DNA of 64,000 bases. Origin: Rosa chinensis (lineage: Eukaryota > Streptophyta > Magnoliopsida > Rosales > Rosaceae). Where the stretch lies: assembly GCF_002994745.2 (NCBI RefSeq), contig NC_037090.1, positions 42,494,001 to 42,558,000 on the forward strand, in the 5' to 3' direction. Of this stretch, positions 11,048-22,519 are shown piece by piece (the first letter of the stretch is position 1; each line of letters starts with the position of its first letter). A program made the translations under genes and the position numbers. Below the pieces are notes generated by a model, which was given only the letters and a program-made list of their open reading frames with translations, was not told the origin of the DNA and ran no database searches.

Positions 11048-13359
11048 TGATGTCGCTTTTGTTGAGCGACCAATTTAACCCTGAAATGTCATTAGTAGTA
11101 TAAAGTAAATAGGGATCGTTCTATTCCGGGGATTGAGGGTACACCTGTCATTGTCAAACAATTAAACAATTAAAATTAAAACAAAGTATAATATTTACAA
11201 AATATAGACATATTTACGAAAAGGGGGGAGTTTTTGGTTTTTGGTTTTAATTTCCGAAAATAAAATCTAAGTTACCTAAATAATTAAAATGCAAAAACAT
11301 AAAAATACAAATGGAATGCAAGAACAAAGATCAAAGTCGAAACTCATGATTAAAATTAATTCAAGTTCATCATTGTTCATCATAGTCATGCAAGAGGAGT
11401 TGATCATGTGAAACGTTCAAAAGCAAACAATTTCCCATATTTTACTTTCAATGCTAATTAACCTAAGTGAAAGCACCTAGATTAATTCTATCAAACATGC
11501 AATCAAGCCCTAGAAAGCTAGTCAATCATGTCATGTTTAACGCAATAAACACCTAGAAAGGCTATCAACTCAAATGTGCAACTTAGTATGAAAAAGTCCA
11601 CCTAATTGCAATCTTCTTTGATTAAATTCGGTTTTTGTACAAAACCTTTACTACTTATCGATTCAAGAACACAAAACCAAAAAGTTGATTCATGTTCTCA
11701 AATTCGTAGCAACAATCACATAAGAACCCTAAATGTTTCGAACCATTCAAGATAATCATACAAAAGATTTCTATCATGCAAATTTAATCAAACACTCACA
11801 CAAAAGCAACCATAAATCGCAATATATGAATCTGAAAATTAACAATTAATCATAAAATTTCAGAAAACAACACTTGTTCATACATATGTGTCAACTAAGG
11901 CAAAACCAACGAAAATACAAAGCAAAGGTACAAGGAGAATCGGATTACACCGTGATGAAGATGAGATGAATGAAGTGATGAATGGTCTCTTGAATTTCGA
12001 AAGCAATCTTCAAGGATGGTGATGGATGATGTGCACGGCTTGTCTTCTTCTTCCTTGGCCTTGCTTGCACTTCGTGGTTGCCCTAGAGGATGGAGATGAA
12101 CACGGCTAGGCTAGAGAGAGTTTCTGATTTTTTTCTCAAAGTGTAAATGCAAAAGTGTGGAACTCGGAACCCCAAAACGTTGAGAAGAGGGGAGGTTATA
12201 TAGGGGACGGCCAACTTGCTCTCCAAGCCGTGTAAACCTTATGGAATTAATCTGAAAATTCCACATAATTTCCTCCAATAATATCTTGCCAAATAAGCCC
12301 TATGAGGTGGTTCAACCAATCACAAAATTCCATTTAATTCCCTAAATAATCTTGCCGAAATTCCCTTGATATAATTCTGATTTTTGTAGTTCAATTCGGC
12401 CAAACTTCCTTTAGGGAATTAAGGAATGTATCTAGACTTCTTTTGAGCTTTTCTTGGTCTCCACCTTTTTCTCTTTCCTTTTATTTCTCCCTTGAATATC
12501 TCCTTGCCGAATTCTCTAGGGTTTTCTTTTAATTCACACGGCAACTTCCTTCTTTTCCTCTTGGCTTAGACGGCAAAAGATATTCTAGGGTTTATCTCTT
12601 GATGAATTTCCATAAAAATAGCCCTAGAAAATCTCCCTAGAAAATCTCCTTTTAATTTCTGATTTTCCACGTCATTTTCCTTGTTTCTCTCTTCATTTTG
12701 GACGGCAAACATCTCTAGGGTTTCTTCATTGCGTCACAAACCCTAATTGCATGGGCTTTGTGGGCTTTTGATCCATTTGCCGAAAATCCAACAAGTCTTG
12801 AGAGTTCTTGGGCCTCCATGCGCCACCTTTGTGCCATGTCATCATCTAGAGTCTTCAAGAAGCTTCTCTCATGCCATGTCACTTCATTAATTCGATCTCC
12901 ATTCATGGTTGGCTCAAGAGTCTTGTTTTGGCAAGCTTTCCTTTTCTGGACAGGGTTTCCTGGTTGGACCAGGAAAGCTTCATTTCTTCATTTCTGCTCA
13001 TTTGTGCTTCCCTTTGTACTTCATCTTGTCTCCCTCCAACGTTGGCTAGCTTCTCTCTCCATTTGTGAGCTCGTTTCAGCTCATTTGTGACAAGGACCTG
13101 AATATAGAAACTAGTAAGAAAAATAGAAACTTTCCTAAAATGAAAAGTGGGAAACTTTCTAAAAATGAAAAATAGAAACTACTAAAAATGGAAACTTACT
13201 AAAAATGATAAATAAAAACTACAAAAATAGAAACTTTCTACAAATAGGAACTTTCCCAATCAAAGAATGGAAACTTTCCTAAACAGGGTTTTATTAAGGA
13301 AATAACGCAGAAAATGCAGGGAAAAGCAAGTAAAACGTCGCATTAAAATGCTCCTATCA
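11048..13359 (-). mobile_element. E4: 3' LTR, family B
   Basis: It runs from TGATGTCGC to GCTCCTATCA. Its U5 end differs from other family-B LTRs (GTCGCT...AGCGAC instead of GCGCTT...AAGCGC) but preserves the hairpin. TATATAGGGG is near 12194. A telobox-like AAACCCTAA is at about 12738 and A-rich U3 repeats at 13090-13250. It is the same length as the partner LTR at 45649-47960. Confidence 0.92.
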
Positions 13360-15332
13360 AATTCCCCCACACTTAGCTTTTGCTAGTCCCTTAGCAAAAT
13401 CACACTAAGACACACACTAAGACTCAACGAAAATTAAAGACTTGACACGAAACAGACTCTATAGCCCTTCAACTTTTTGTCTCAGCAATCTCTTACTTTC
13501 ACAACACCAAGATTAGCACTTCACCAAGAATAAATGTTTAGGCATTCGAGAGTTAATTAAAACACATAATCTTCACATACACAAGTAGGACTTGGTTGTA
13601 ACAATGGTGATGGGTTCTGTTAAGCATGTTTCAGACAAGTATGATTCAATCCTCACAAGGCATATCCACTCTTTCTTCTCTCAGAATTCAAGGCAATGCT
13701 TAAAAGCTTATACACTCAAGTATATGTGAAAGATAGCAAGTATATCACATAATGTAAGAAACGAAAGCACATGTATAATTTTCTTTAAAGATCTCATGAA
13801 GGATACCAACTACTTGCACAGATGGACCCAAGCCATAGGTTAAACTCTTGTAACTCATCTCCACATCAAGGGCTGTCCCATCTTAAGGATCAAGAAGGTC
13901 TTTTCAAGGGTTGTAATGGGTTAAGGCTCAAGGTTTTAAGAAATGAAGGGTAAGGATTTATCAAAGTGTCCTAAAAACCTAGCAGAGCACATGTAAATGT
14001 AGAGACCACAAGAAATCCACCAATGCATTGCAAAAACGTCACTTCCCCTAGAGGTAACATAAAAGGGGCCTAGTGTCTTCATGTTGGGCCCAATCTTCAT
14101 TGTAAACTTCCCCTGAACTATAGTGAATGGACAAAGGTCAAATTTTTCTTTAATAGGCCTTCATTTCAAAGTAAACTCCAAAATCACTAAGTATGGGGGA
14201 CTAAAATCCATAAATATTTCTTTCTTTTCTTTTCTAGCCGTACATTTTTTCTTTTCTTTTCATTTTTCACGGCTTTCACATATTTTTTTCTTTATGGACA
14301 AGTCTACCCCCACACTTGAACTTTAACCTCTTCTCAATTTCCCTCCTTAGCACCAAACCCATGTAGTATGTCTCAAAAGATAGCTCCACTAAGTTCTTAG
14401 AACAAAGGGTAGGGTTGTTACTATACTAAGCTTCATGGTTAAGGATTTTAGGGTGATGAACGAAAAGGCTTAATGTAGGCTCAAAGGGGCTTATCTAGGG
14501 GAGTCCCACGACGGGCACAAATGGGGACACAAGTTTATATGGCAATGGTGGTAATTCCTAGGATGCCTCTATCCCTTCCAGAATCAGGGCCATGTATTGA
14601 TATAACGTCTCAACAAGCACAAGAGCGAATTCTAGCATTCTCTAGTCCATCAAACTTAATCTATGGCAAGTAGTCAATCAAGATGAAAGAATAATGAGAT
14701 CATCAAAACATCGCCAAGAAAATAAGAATATATTTTTCATTTCACTCCAAGAAAAAGGGACATGGCTCAAATATCTCACATGGGCTTTATGAATCAAAAC
14801 TTATCTTAACATGCTCATATTCTGTACCAAAGTTTCGAAATCCATATCCACTACAAGGCACATATTTCTCATATATCTCAATTAACCAAAGAATACCATT
14901 TTAGAAATCATCTCAATTTTGTGATCCTCTTTTAATCATGATTTCAGAGATATAGAATCATCCTAGACAGTTGAAAGGGCATCCTAAGACTCAAAACAAA
15001 AACAAAAGCAACGAAAATTTTTGAATTTTTTTGACATTTTTCAATTTTTTTTTGTATTTTTCCATATATGACTCAAAATAAAAGACTAAAAATATAAATC
15101 CCTTCCCCCACACTTAAATATTGCATTGTCCTCAATGTAATCAATTAAAAGCATGCAATGAAACACTTAAGCATATAGGGATGAAATTTACGAAAATAAT
15201 ACTAAATTCAAAAAGCAAAAACGAAAAATAAAAGATAAGGATAAAGAAAGCAAATCTGATTTGCATGGGTTGCCTCCCAAGTAGCGCTTGGTTTTAACGT
15301 CTTCTCAGCCTAGACGTGGTTTTCTCTTCTCC
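13360..15332 (-). mobile_element. E4: 3' non-coding region with PPT
   Basis: It begins with the PPT (AATTCCCCCACACTT on the plus strand, 13360-13374). It contains the conserved GAGTCCCACGACGGGCAC block near 14501-14518, a second PPT-like copy near 14308, a third near 15106, and the imperfect CATTGAGGACAATG hairpin (15120-15141). There is no env-like gene. It joins gag directly at about 15333, so pol has been lost. Confidence 0.85.
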
Positions 15333-15603
15333 TCAGTTGGTGGAACCTTCAAAGCCTCCCTTTGGGTTTGGAATTGTGTTGCTCGGAAGCTTACCACTCT
15401 CATGAAACTTGGTCATGAAGTCCACCACTTGTCCCATTTGTTTCTTGAGCTCTGCAATGTCCTTGGCATTGGTCTGTTGTCCTTGAAGCAAAGTCTGTGT
15501 GGCACTAGTCAATGCCTGAGTGGAATTAGTCAATGCCTCTATCGTCTTATCATAGTGAGAATTGGAATTCCCTATGTTGTGTTGAGGAGGCATGTAAGGT
15601 CTT
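15333..15603 (-). pseudogene. gag: E4 gag, C-terminal piece
   Basis: The minus-strand frame reads about 86-90 residues, with the repeat-like ALTNSTQALTSATQTLLQGQ stretch and the conserved [14 protein letters not shown] and GKLPSNTIPNPK motifs, then a stop. It matches E10 gag around residues 455-515. It is separated from the middle piece (17341-17839) by the solo LTR E5. The target duplication GTCTT is at 15599-15603. Beyond the stop there is no protease or RT sequence. Confidence 0.85.
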
Positions 15604-17335
15604 TGATAGGAGCAAAAAGTGTGACGATATTATTGAATATGTGCCCCATTTTAGCCTTGTTTCTCCCTTAAGTTTAGTGTTTTGAGTCATTGAGTCGTTT
15701 TTAGAGTCTTGTTGAGTGTTTGGAGTGAAATAAGCGGAAAAAGTAAAATTCATGAAAAATCCTAGCTGGATCAGGATTCCTCACTGTCGACTGTTTTTGC
15801 GGTATTTACATTTTATTTTCTCTAGAAAATTCTGATATTCTCCTGCTTGTTGTAGGAAACCTTGCCTGGTTGAACTCTTGGAAACAGCAATGATGGAGTC
15901 ATAAAATAAAGCATTAAGATATTTGACCAAGCAATGAAGAAGGGGAATAGAGGAGAAAGATGTTTTCAGTTGGGGAATAAAGGAGAAAGACGTTTTCAGT
16001 TGGGGAATAAAAGAGAAAGATGTTTCAACTGAAAAATAAATAAGAAAAAGATGTTTCAGCTTGGAAATTAAAGGAATTGCCCCATTATGAGAGGAGTTAA
16101 GGCCTTAAAGGAGAAAGATGTTTCAGCTGGAAAATTAAAGGAAATACGGTGCAATCCCATCCGTCCAATGATGAAGGGTATGATCGACAAAAGCCAACCA
16201 ATGCTCCCCTATAAATAGGCAACGTCCAGAACAGAATTTGCATCACTTCCCAGCCAAGATCACTTCCCAGCCAAGATCATTCCAAGACTACCCAATTCAC
16301 TCCTCAAACCTCCATATCTTACAAGACCGTGACCACCATCCATACATCAATCTACAAAGCTCTAAGGCGCTGAGTCAAGGACGCTCCACCACCATAGTAG
16401 AGACAAGTTCATCACCTTGTTGCTAAGTCGCTGAGGAAAGCTTCAAAGTGTAACTATGACTCTACTTATAATTTTTGTTTCGGTTTTGTGTGTTTCAATT
16501 TGCGAGTTGTGTAATTGGAGACATGGAATTTTCAGAATATTTTTATTAATATTTTTGAGATTTTCAGTTTATTATTGAGTTAATTTTGAGAATTCTTTTA
16601 TGATGCATGTTACAATCTTGTGCCCTTTTACGTGTTTAGGTAATTTTCAGAGTTAGGTTCATAAGTTTGCATGCTAGAATAATGGTGAGAGTTCTTGTGT
16701 GTTTTCTTAATTTGCCAAGAGTAATTGTTATTTGTTAAGGCGCTGAGTTAAACAAGTAGCAATTAGTTCTAAAAAGTGGTAAAAACTATGTTCAATGGTT
16801 AAACGATTCTGGAAATTACGTGTTAAATTCTATGTCTAATGGTTAATTTGCACGTGTGAGTTGATTCGAGGGTTAGATAATACTACTAGTTAAGAGAACT
16901 ACGCTGAGTGTTTTCGAAAATTAGTAGTATTAGGCTTGGTAAGGACTTTTCCAATCCAAGCCTACATTAGAATGAATCAGATAAGTGGATTGATCCGCTG
17001 AGGCTTTTCATTTGAGCTCTTATCTAGGCATTAAAGATGGGCATATTTTTGTAGCATGTTGAAATGGATTTTCTGTTTTTACACTTAGTAATTTCCAAGT
17101 GGTATTGGTCTAGGTCAGGGAAGTCGATCATTGTATATAGTTTTATTTGTTTCGTTTTTATTTTAAGTAGATTAGGAACCAAATTTCAAAACCCCCCCAT
17201 TTTATTCTTTTATTTGTTAATTGACCTTTTTGTGTAGGCGTACCCTACAATCCCCGGACTGAACGATCCCTGCTTATCCTATACTGACAACTACATTTTA
17301 CAGGGTTAAATTATGAGGCTATTTCAGCCGCATCA
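15604..17335 (+). mobile_element. E5: solo LTR of family A
   Basis: This complete LTR of 1732 bp runs from TGATAGGAGC to GCCGCATCA and is flanked by perfect GTCTT copies (15599-15603 and 17336-17340). No internal sequence is present, so it is best explained by recombination between the two LTRs of a former element. It is longer than other family-A LTRs: it has an extra segment of about 60 bp just upstream of the TATA region (about 16130-16190) and a 17-bp tandem duplication at 16244-16277. U3 repeats lie at about 15950-16130. Confidence 0.93.
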
Positions 17336-17340
17336 GTCTT

Positions 17341-17839
17341 TGATAGGGAGGTCCTTGAGGACGTTGGAAACTGCCACCAAGAGGGTTCTGAACATTTTCA
17401 TTGTTGGTCCACTTGAAGTTAGGGTGGTCCCTCCATCCAGGGTTATAGGTATTCGAATATGGATCATACCTTGGACGTGGGGGACCCCCTTGGTTCCCTT
17501 GATAGCCTCCTATAGCATTCACAGATTCCCAACCACCATTCTCACTCAGTTGAGGACATTGATCCGTAGGATGTCCTTGAGTAAAGCATACCCCACAAGC
17601 AGAGGGTCCTCCATGGCCTTGAGTAGTCGCCACCTTGTTCACAAGAAGGGTGAGTTTGCTCAATTGATCCGCAATGGCAGGACTAGTGCTCACCTCATTT
17701 ACCCTACGAGTGGGTTGTCTCACACCCTCATACTGTTGGGAGTTTAGGGCACGATTAGCTATAAGTTCCCTCCCAACCGCAGGTGACTTATCCACAAAAG
17801 CTCCACCAGCTGCAGCATCCAACATTTGCCTTTCCAAGG
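17341..17839 (-). pseudogene. gag: E4 gag, middle piece with zinc knuckle
   Basis: The minus-strand frame reads from the MLDAAAGGAFVDKSP motif through a CCHC zinc knuckle (CGVCFTQGHPTDQC) to a glycine/proline/asparagine-rich region (GWRDHPNFKWTNNEN). It continues the N-terminal piece exactly across E6 and the C-terminal piece exactly across E5 once one copy of each 5-bp duplication is discounted. The CAAGG duplication is at 17835-17839. Confidence 0.87.
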
Positions 17840-18954
17840 TGATGCGCTATGAGCAAGCGCATAATTTAACCCTGAAATGTCATTAGTAGTACATAATAAA
17901 TAGGGATCGTTCTATTCCGGGGATTGAGGGTACACCTGTCATTATCAAACAATTAAACAATTAAAATTAAAACAAAGTATAATATTCACAAAGATATTCA
18001 CAAGTATAAACATTATTTACGAAAAAAGGGGGGATTTTGTTTTTGGGTTTTTCGAAAATTAATTAAGTAAACAAAAGAATTAAAATGCAAAAACATAAAA
18101 ATACAAATAGAATGAGAGAACAAAGATCAAAACCGAAACATATGATTAAAATTGACTCAAACCCTAATATTGTTCATCTAAGTCATGAGAAAGGAGTTGA
18201 TCATGTGAAACATTCGAAAGCAAATGAATTCCCATTTTTTACTTTTCAATGCTAATTAACCTAAGCGAAAGCACCTAGATTAATCCTATCAAACATGCAA
18301 TCAAACCCTAGAAAGCTAGTCAATCATGTCATGTTTAACGCATTACACATAGAGAAAGGCTATCAACTCAAGTGTACAACTTAGTATGGAAAAGTCCACC
18401 TAATTGCAATCCTCGTTAATTAAATTCGATCTTTGTACAAAACCTTTACTACTTTGATTCAAGTTTACACAAAACGAAAAGTCGATTTCATGTTCTTAAA
18501 CCTAGCACCAATTATATCAAAACCCTAAGTGTTTGCAACCACATAAGATTAAAATACAAAAGTTATCTATAACGCAAATTTAATTAAACAAACCCACATA
18601 AGCAACTCTCGAATCACAATAATATGAATCTGAAAGTTCTCAATTAATCATAAAAATTCCAGAAATTAATATTTGTTCAAACACATATGTCAACTAGTTC
18701 ATAACCAACGAAATTCAAAGCAAAGGTTACAAAGGAGAATCGGATTACACCGTGAGATGGAGATGGTGATGAACGATTGATTGATGTGGTGGTCTCTTGA
18801 ATCTCGAAAGCAAGCTTCAAGGTTGGAGATGGATGATGGATGCTCACGGCTATGCTTCTTCTCCCTTGGCCTTGCTTGAACTCGTGGAGATGACTAGAGG
18901 ATGGAGAAACTCACGGCTATGCTAAGAACTTTTCTGAATTTTTTTCTAAAGTGT
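17840..18954 (-). mobile_element. E6: 3' LTR, first part
   Basis: It begins TGATGCGCT with a 7-bp terminal hairpin (ATGCGCT/AGCGCAT, 17842-17862). It is interrupted at AGTGT (18950-18954) by E7. Confidence 0.9.
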
Positions 18955-20649
18955 TGATGCGGCTGAAATAGCCTCACAATTTAACCCTGCAAAATGTAGT
19001 TGTCAGTATAGGATAAGCAGGGATCGTTCAGTCCGGGGATTGTAGGGTACACCTACACAAAAAGGTCAATTAACAAATAAAAGAATAAAATGGGGGGTTT
19101 TGAATTTGGTTTCTAATCTACTTAAAATGAAAACAAAACAAATAAAACTATATACAATGATCGACTTCCCTAACCTAGACCAATACCACTCAGAAATTAC
19201 TAAGTGTAAAAACAGAAAATTCATTTCAACATGCTACAAAAATGTGCCCATCTTTAATGCCTAGATAAGAGCTCAAATGAAAAGCCTCAGCGGATCAATC
19301 CACTTATCTGATTCATTCTAATGTAGGCTTGAATCGGAAAAGTCCTTACCAAGCCTAATACTACTAATTTTCGAAAACACTCAGCGTAATTCTCTTAACT
19401 AGTAGTATTATCTAACCCTCGAATCAACTCACACGTGCAAATTAACCATTAGACATAGAATTTAACACATAATTTCCAGAATCGTTTAACCATTGAACAT
19501 AGTTTTTACCACTTTTTAGAACTAATTACTACTTGTTTAACTCAGCGCCTTAACAAATAACAATTACTCTTGGCAAATTAAGAAAACACACAAGAACTCT
19601 CACCATTATTCTAGCATGCAAACTTATTAACCTAACTCTGAAAATTACCTAAACACGTAAAAGGGCACAAGATTGTAACATGCATCATAAAAGAATTCTC
19701 GAAATTAACTCAATAATAAACTGAAAATCTCAAAAATATTAATAAAAATATTCTGAAAATTCCATGTCTCCAATTACACAACTCGCAAATTGAAACACAC
19801 AAAACCGAAACAAAAATTATAAGTAGAGTCATAGTTACACTTTGAAGCTTTCCTCAGCGGCTTAGCAACACGGTGATGAACTCGTCTCTGCGATGGTGGT
19901 GGAGCGTCCTTGACTCAGCGCCTTAGAGCTTTGTAGATTGATGGATGGATGGTGTCACGGTCTTGTAGGTGATGGAAGTTTAAGGAGTGAATTGGGCAGT
20001 CTTGGAATGGTTTTTGGCCAGGAAGTGATGCAAATTCAGTTCTGGACGTTGCCTATTTATAGGGGAGCATTGGTTGGCTTTCCCAACTGAAACGTCTTCT
20101 TTATGGCCTTAACTCCTCTCATAATGGGGCAATTCCTTTAATTTCCAAGCTGAAACATCTTTCTCTTATTTATTTTTCCAGCTGAAACATCTTTTTCTTT
20201 TATTCCTCAACTGAAAACGTCTTTCTCTTATTTATTTTCCAGCTGAAACATCTTTTTCTTTTATTCCTCAACTGAAAACATCTTTTCTCCTTTATTTCCC
20301 TTCTTCATTGCTTGGTCAAATATCTTAATGCTTTATTTTATGACTCCATCATTGCTGTTTCCAAGAGTTCAACCAGGCAACGTTTCCTACAACAAGCAGG
20401 AGAATATCAGAATTTTCTAGAGAAAATAAAGGGAAATTAAAATGTAAAGACCGCAAAAATAGTTGACAGTTAGGAATCCTGATCCAGCTAGGATTTTTCA
20501 TGAATTTTACTTTTTCCGCCTATTTCACTCCAAACACTCAACAAGACTTTCAAAATGACTTAATGACTCAAAACACTAAACTAAGGGAGAAATAAGGCTA
20601 AAATGAGGCACATAATTAATAATATCGTCACACTTTTTTGCTCCTATCA
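18955..20649 (-). mobile_element. E7: 3' LTR, family A
   Basis: It runs from TGATGCGGCTG to CTCCTATCA on the plus strand. It contains the TATA box (CTATTTATAG at 20053-20062 on the plus strand) and AAGACGTTTTCAG-type U3 repeats at about 20150-20300. Confidence 0.94.
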
Positions 20650-20650
20650 A

Positions 20651-20663
20651 CTACCCCACACTT
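20651..20663 (-). other. Polypurine tract of E7
   Basis: The plus strand reads CTACCCCACACTT, giving AAGTGTGGGGTAG on the element strand directly before the 3' LTR. Additional AAGTGTGGGG copies in the same 3' region are at 21548-21557 and 22260-22269. Confidence 0.8.
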
Positions 20664-22519
20664 AGCTTTTGCTAGTCCCTTAGCAAAACAAAAATACAAA
20701 ACAAAACAACGACTCAACAAAAAAAACAAGTAACTGACTCTACTTCCCCTAACTGTTGTCTCAGAGACTCCAAACTCATGGCTTTCACGTTAAACACTTA
20801 ATCAAAATTGCATAGATAATTCCATGGTTAATAAACCTGTGACATTCAAATGACTAAGCAAGATATGGAGAACTTAAGTTATACAGTGAATGATAGCATG
20901 TTTCGAACAAGTCCAATCCAAACTCACAGGGCATACTCTCGATTTTTCTCTCAGAAATGGCTATGCTTAAAAGCTTCACTCTCAAGTATATGCAAGAGAA
21001 TAAATTGTAAGGCAACAAACAGCTTGCATATTTCATCAATAAATGCATTTTGGTGAAGAATTATTAAAGACCTCATGAAATGACTAAGTGCACAAATGGA
21101 CCTAAACCATAAGCTCGACTGCGTACCTGACTCCACTAACCAAAGACAGCCCATCTCAAGGATCAAGTCAGCACTTAAAACAGGTTGTAATGGGGCTAAG
21201 CTAGGGTTTTCGAAATGAAGATTAAGGATACAAAAATCCTAAGGACCTAGCAGAGCATATAAGGACCACCTTATATCACCATTTTTGTGGGCCAATTATC
21301 ATTGTTTTGGGCCCAACCTTCACTCTAACCAACATGGGAATGGACAAAGGCATAATTTTCAACTTTGAGCCTTCTACAAATTTGAAAGTCCAAAACCACA
21401 CTTCAACAATTTCCCAAGAGTTTTCTTTTCAATTTTTCTTCTATTTTGCCGCTTTTCTTTCTTTCTTTTTCATTTTCATTTTCTTTCATTTTTTTTTTTT
21501 ACGGCAAATTTTTTTTTTTCACTTCTTTTTTTCTTGGATTTTCCCCACCCCACACTTGTCTTTCATCGTCACCCCTACATACTATGTCATGCTCTACTAA
21601 GTCCCTAAGACAAGGGTAGAGATATCCTGTACTAAGCTCATGGTAGGGTAGTGAGGGTGATGAAACAAAGGTTTTCAACGTAGGCTCAAAGGGGTTCATT
21701 CTAAGGAGTCCCACGACGGGCACAGTTGGGGACACATGCTTGTTTGGCTATGGTGGTTACCCTAATGCCTTCTATCCTATCCAGGATCAGTGCATATTAT
21801 GGCATACAAGTTTTGACAGTCACAACAGCCGAGTTCTAGTACTCTGTAGTCCATTAAAATCTATGGCACATGATCATTGGATTTTCAAAGAATGATGAGG
21901 TTTTGCAAATACAGCCACGAAATTCTAGAATTATCAGTTAAGCACTCAAAAAGAAAGTATTTTAGCTCAATAACTCACTTTGGGTCAAATGAATCAGACT
22001 TAATCCTAGCATGCTTAATGAACCAAGTTACAATCCTATCTCAAATCTTCATACAAGCATCACAATGTCGATTAACCACAGAATTCAATTAAGTCATATT
22101 TCGATTGTGAAAACCTTCAGCCATGAATTCAGAGACATGTTCATCCTAGACGTTAGGGGCATCCTAAGACTCAAACACTCAAAAAGACTATAAAACTAAC
22201 TTTTTTGTTTTTTTTTTTTTTTAAACCGAAAAAAATTCTGAAATAAAGGTGTAAACCCACCCCACACTTAGAATCTACATTGTCCTCAATGTAGGCAAAA
22301 AATATGGTATATAGACCCTAAATATGGGGGGCTACGAAAATAAGAGAAGGGTAAAATAAACAAACAAATAAAGACACAAGTACAATTCAACCGAAGCAAG
22401 TGAAGGGATAGAAATTTCAAACTCTCGTTGATGGCTCCTCCACAGCTTCGATTGAAATGGGTTGCCTCCCATGTAGCGCTTAATATTTATAGTCCTTCAG
22501 CCTGGACTCTTCTCCTTGT
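20664..22519 (-). mobile_element. E7: 3' non-coding region
   Basis: This 1.86-kb region follows the gag-pol stop. It has a perfect 8-bp-stem hairpin at 22275-22294 (CTACATTG, loop, CAATGTAG) next to a PPT-like motif, the conserved GGAGTCCCACGACGGGCAC block at 21705-21723, and a purine-rich tract (sense strand) at about 21425-21545. The two small frames seen in other family-A copies occur here, one of them frameshifted. No env-like open frame is present. Confidence 0.8.

Noticed and set aside
12758..13090. 110-codon open frame duplicated at 47359-47691
   Set aside because: It is part of the U3 of both E4 LTRs and antisense to the element. Its identity in the two places reflects LTR identity.
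20664..22519. An env-like gene downstream of E7 pol
   Set aside because: No open frame of sufficient length, signal peptide or transmembrane segment is present; only short frames exist.
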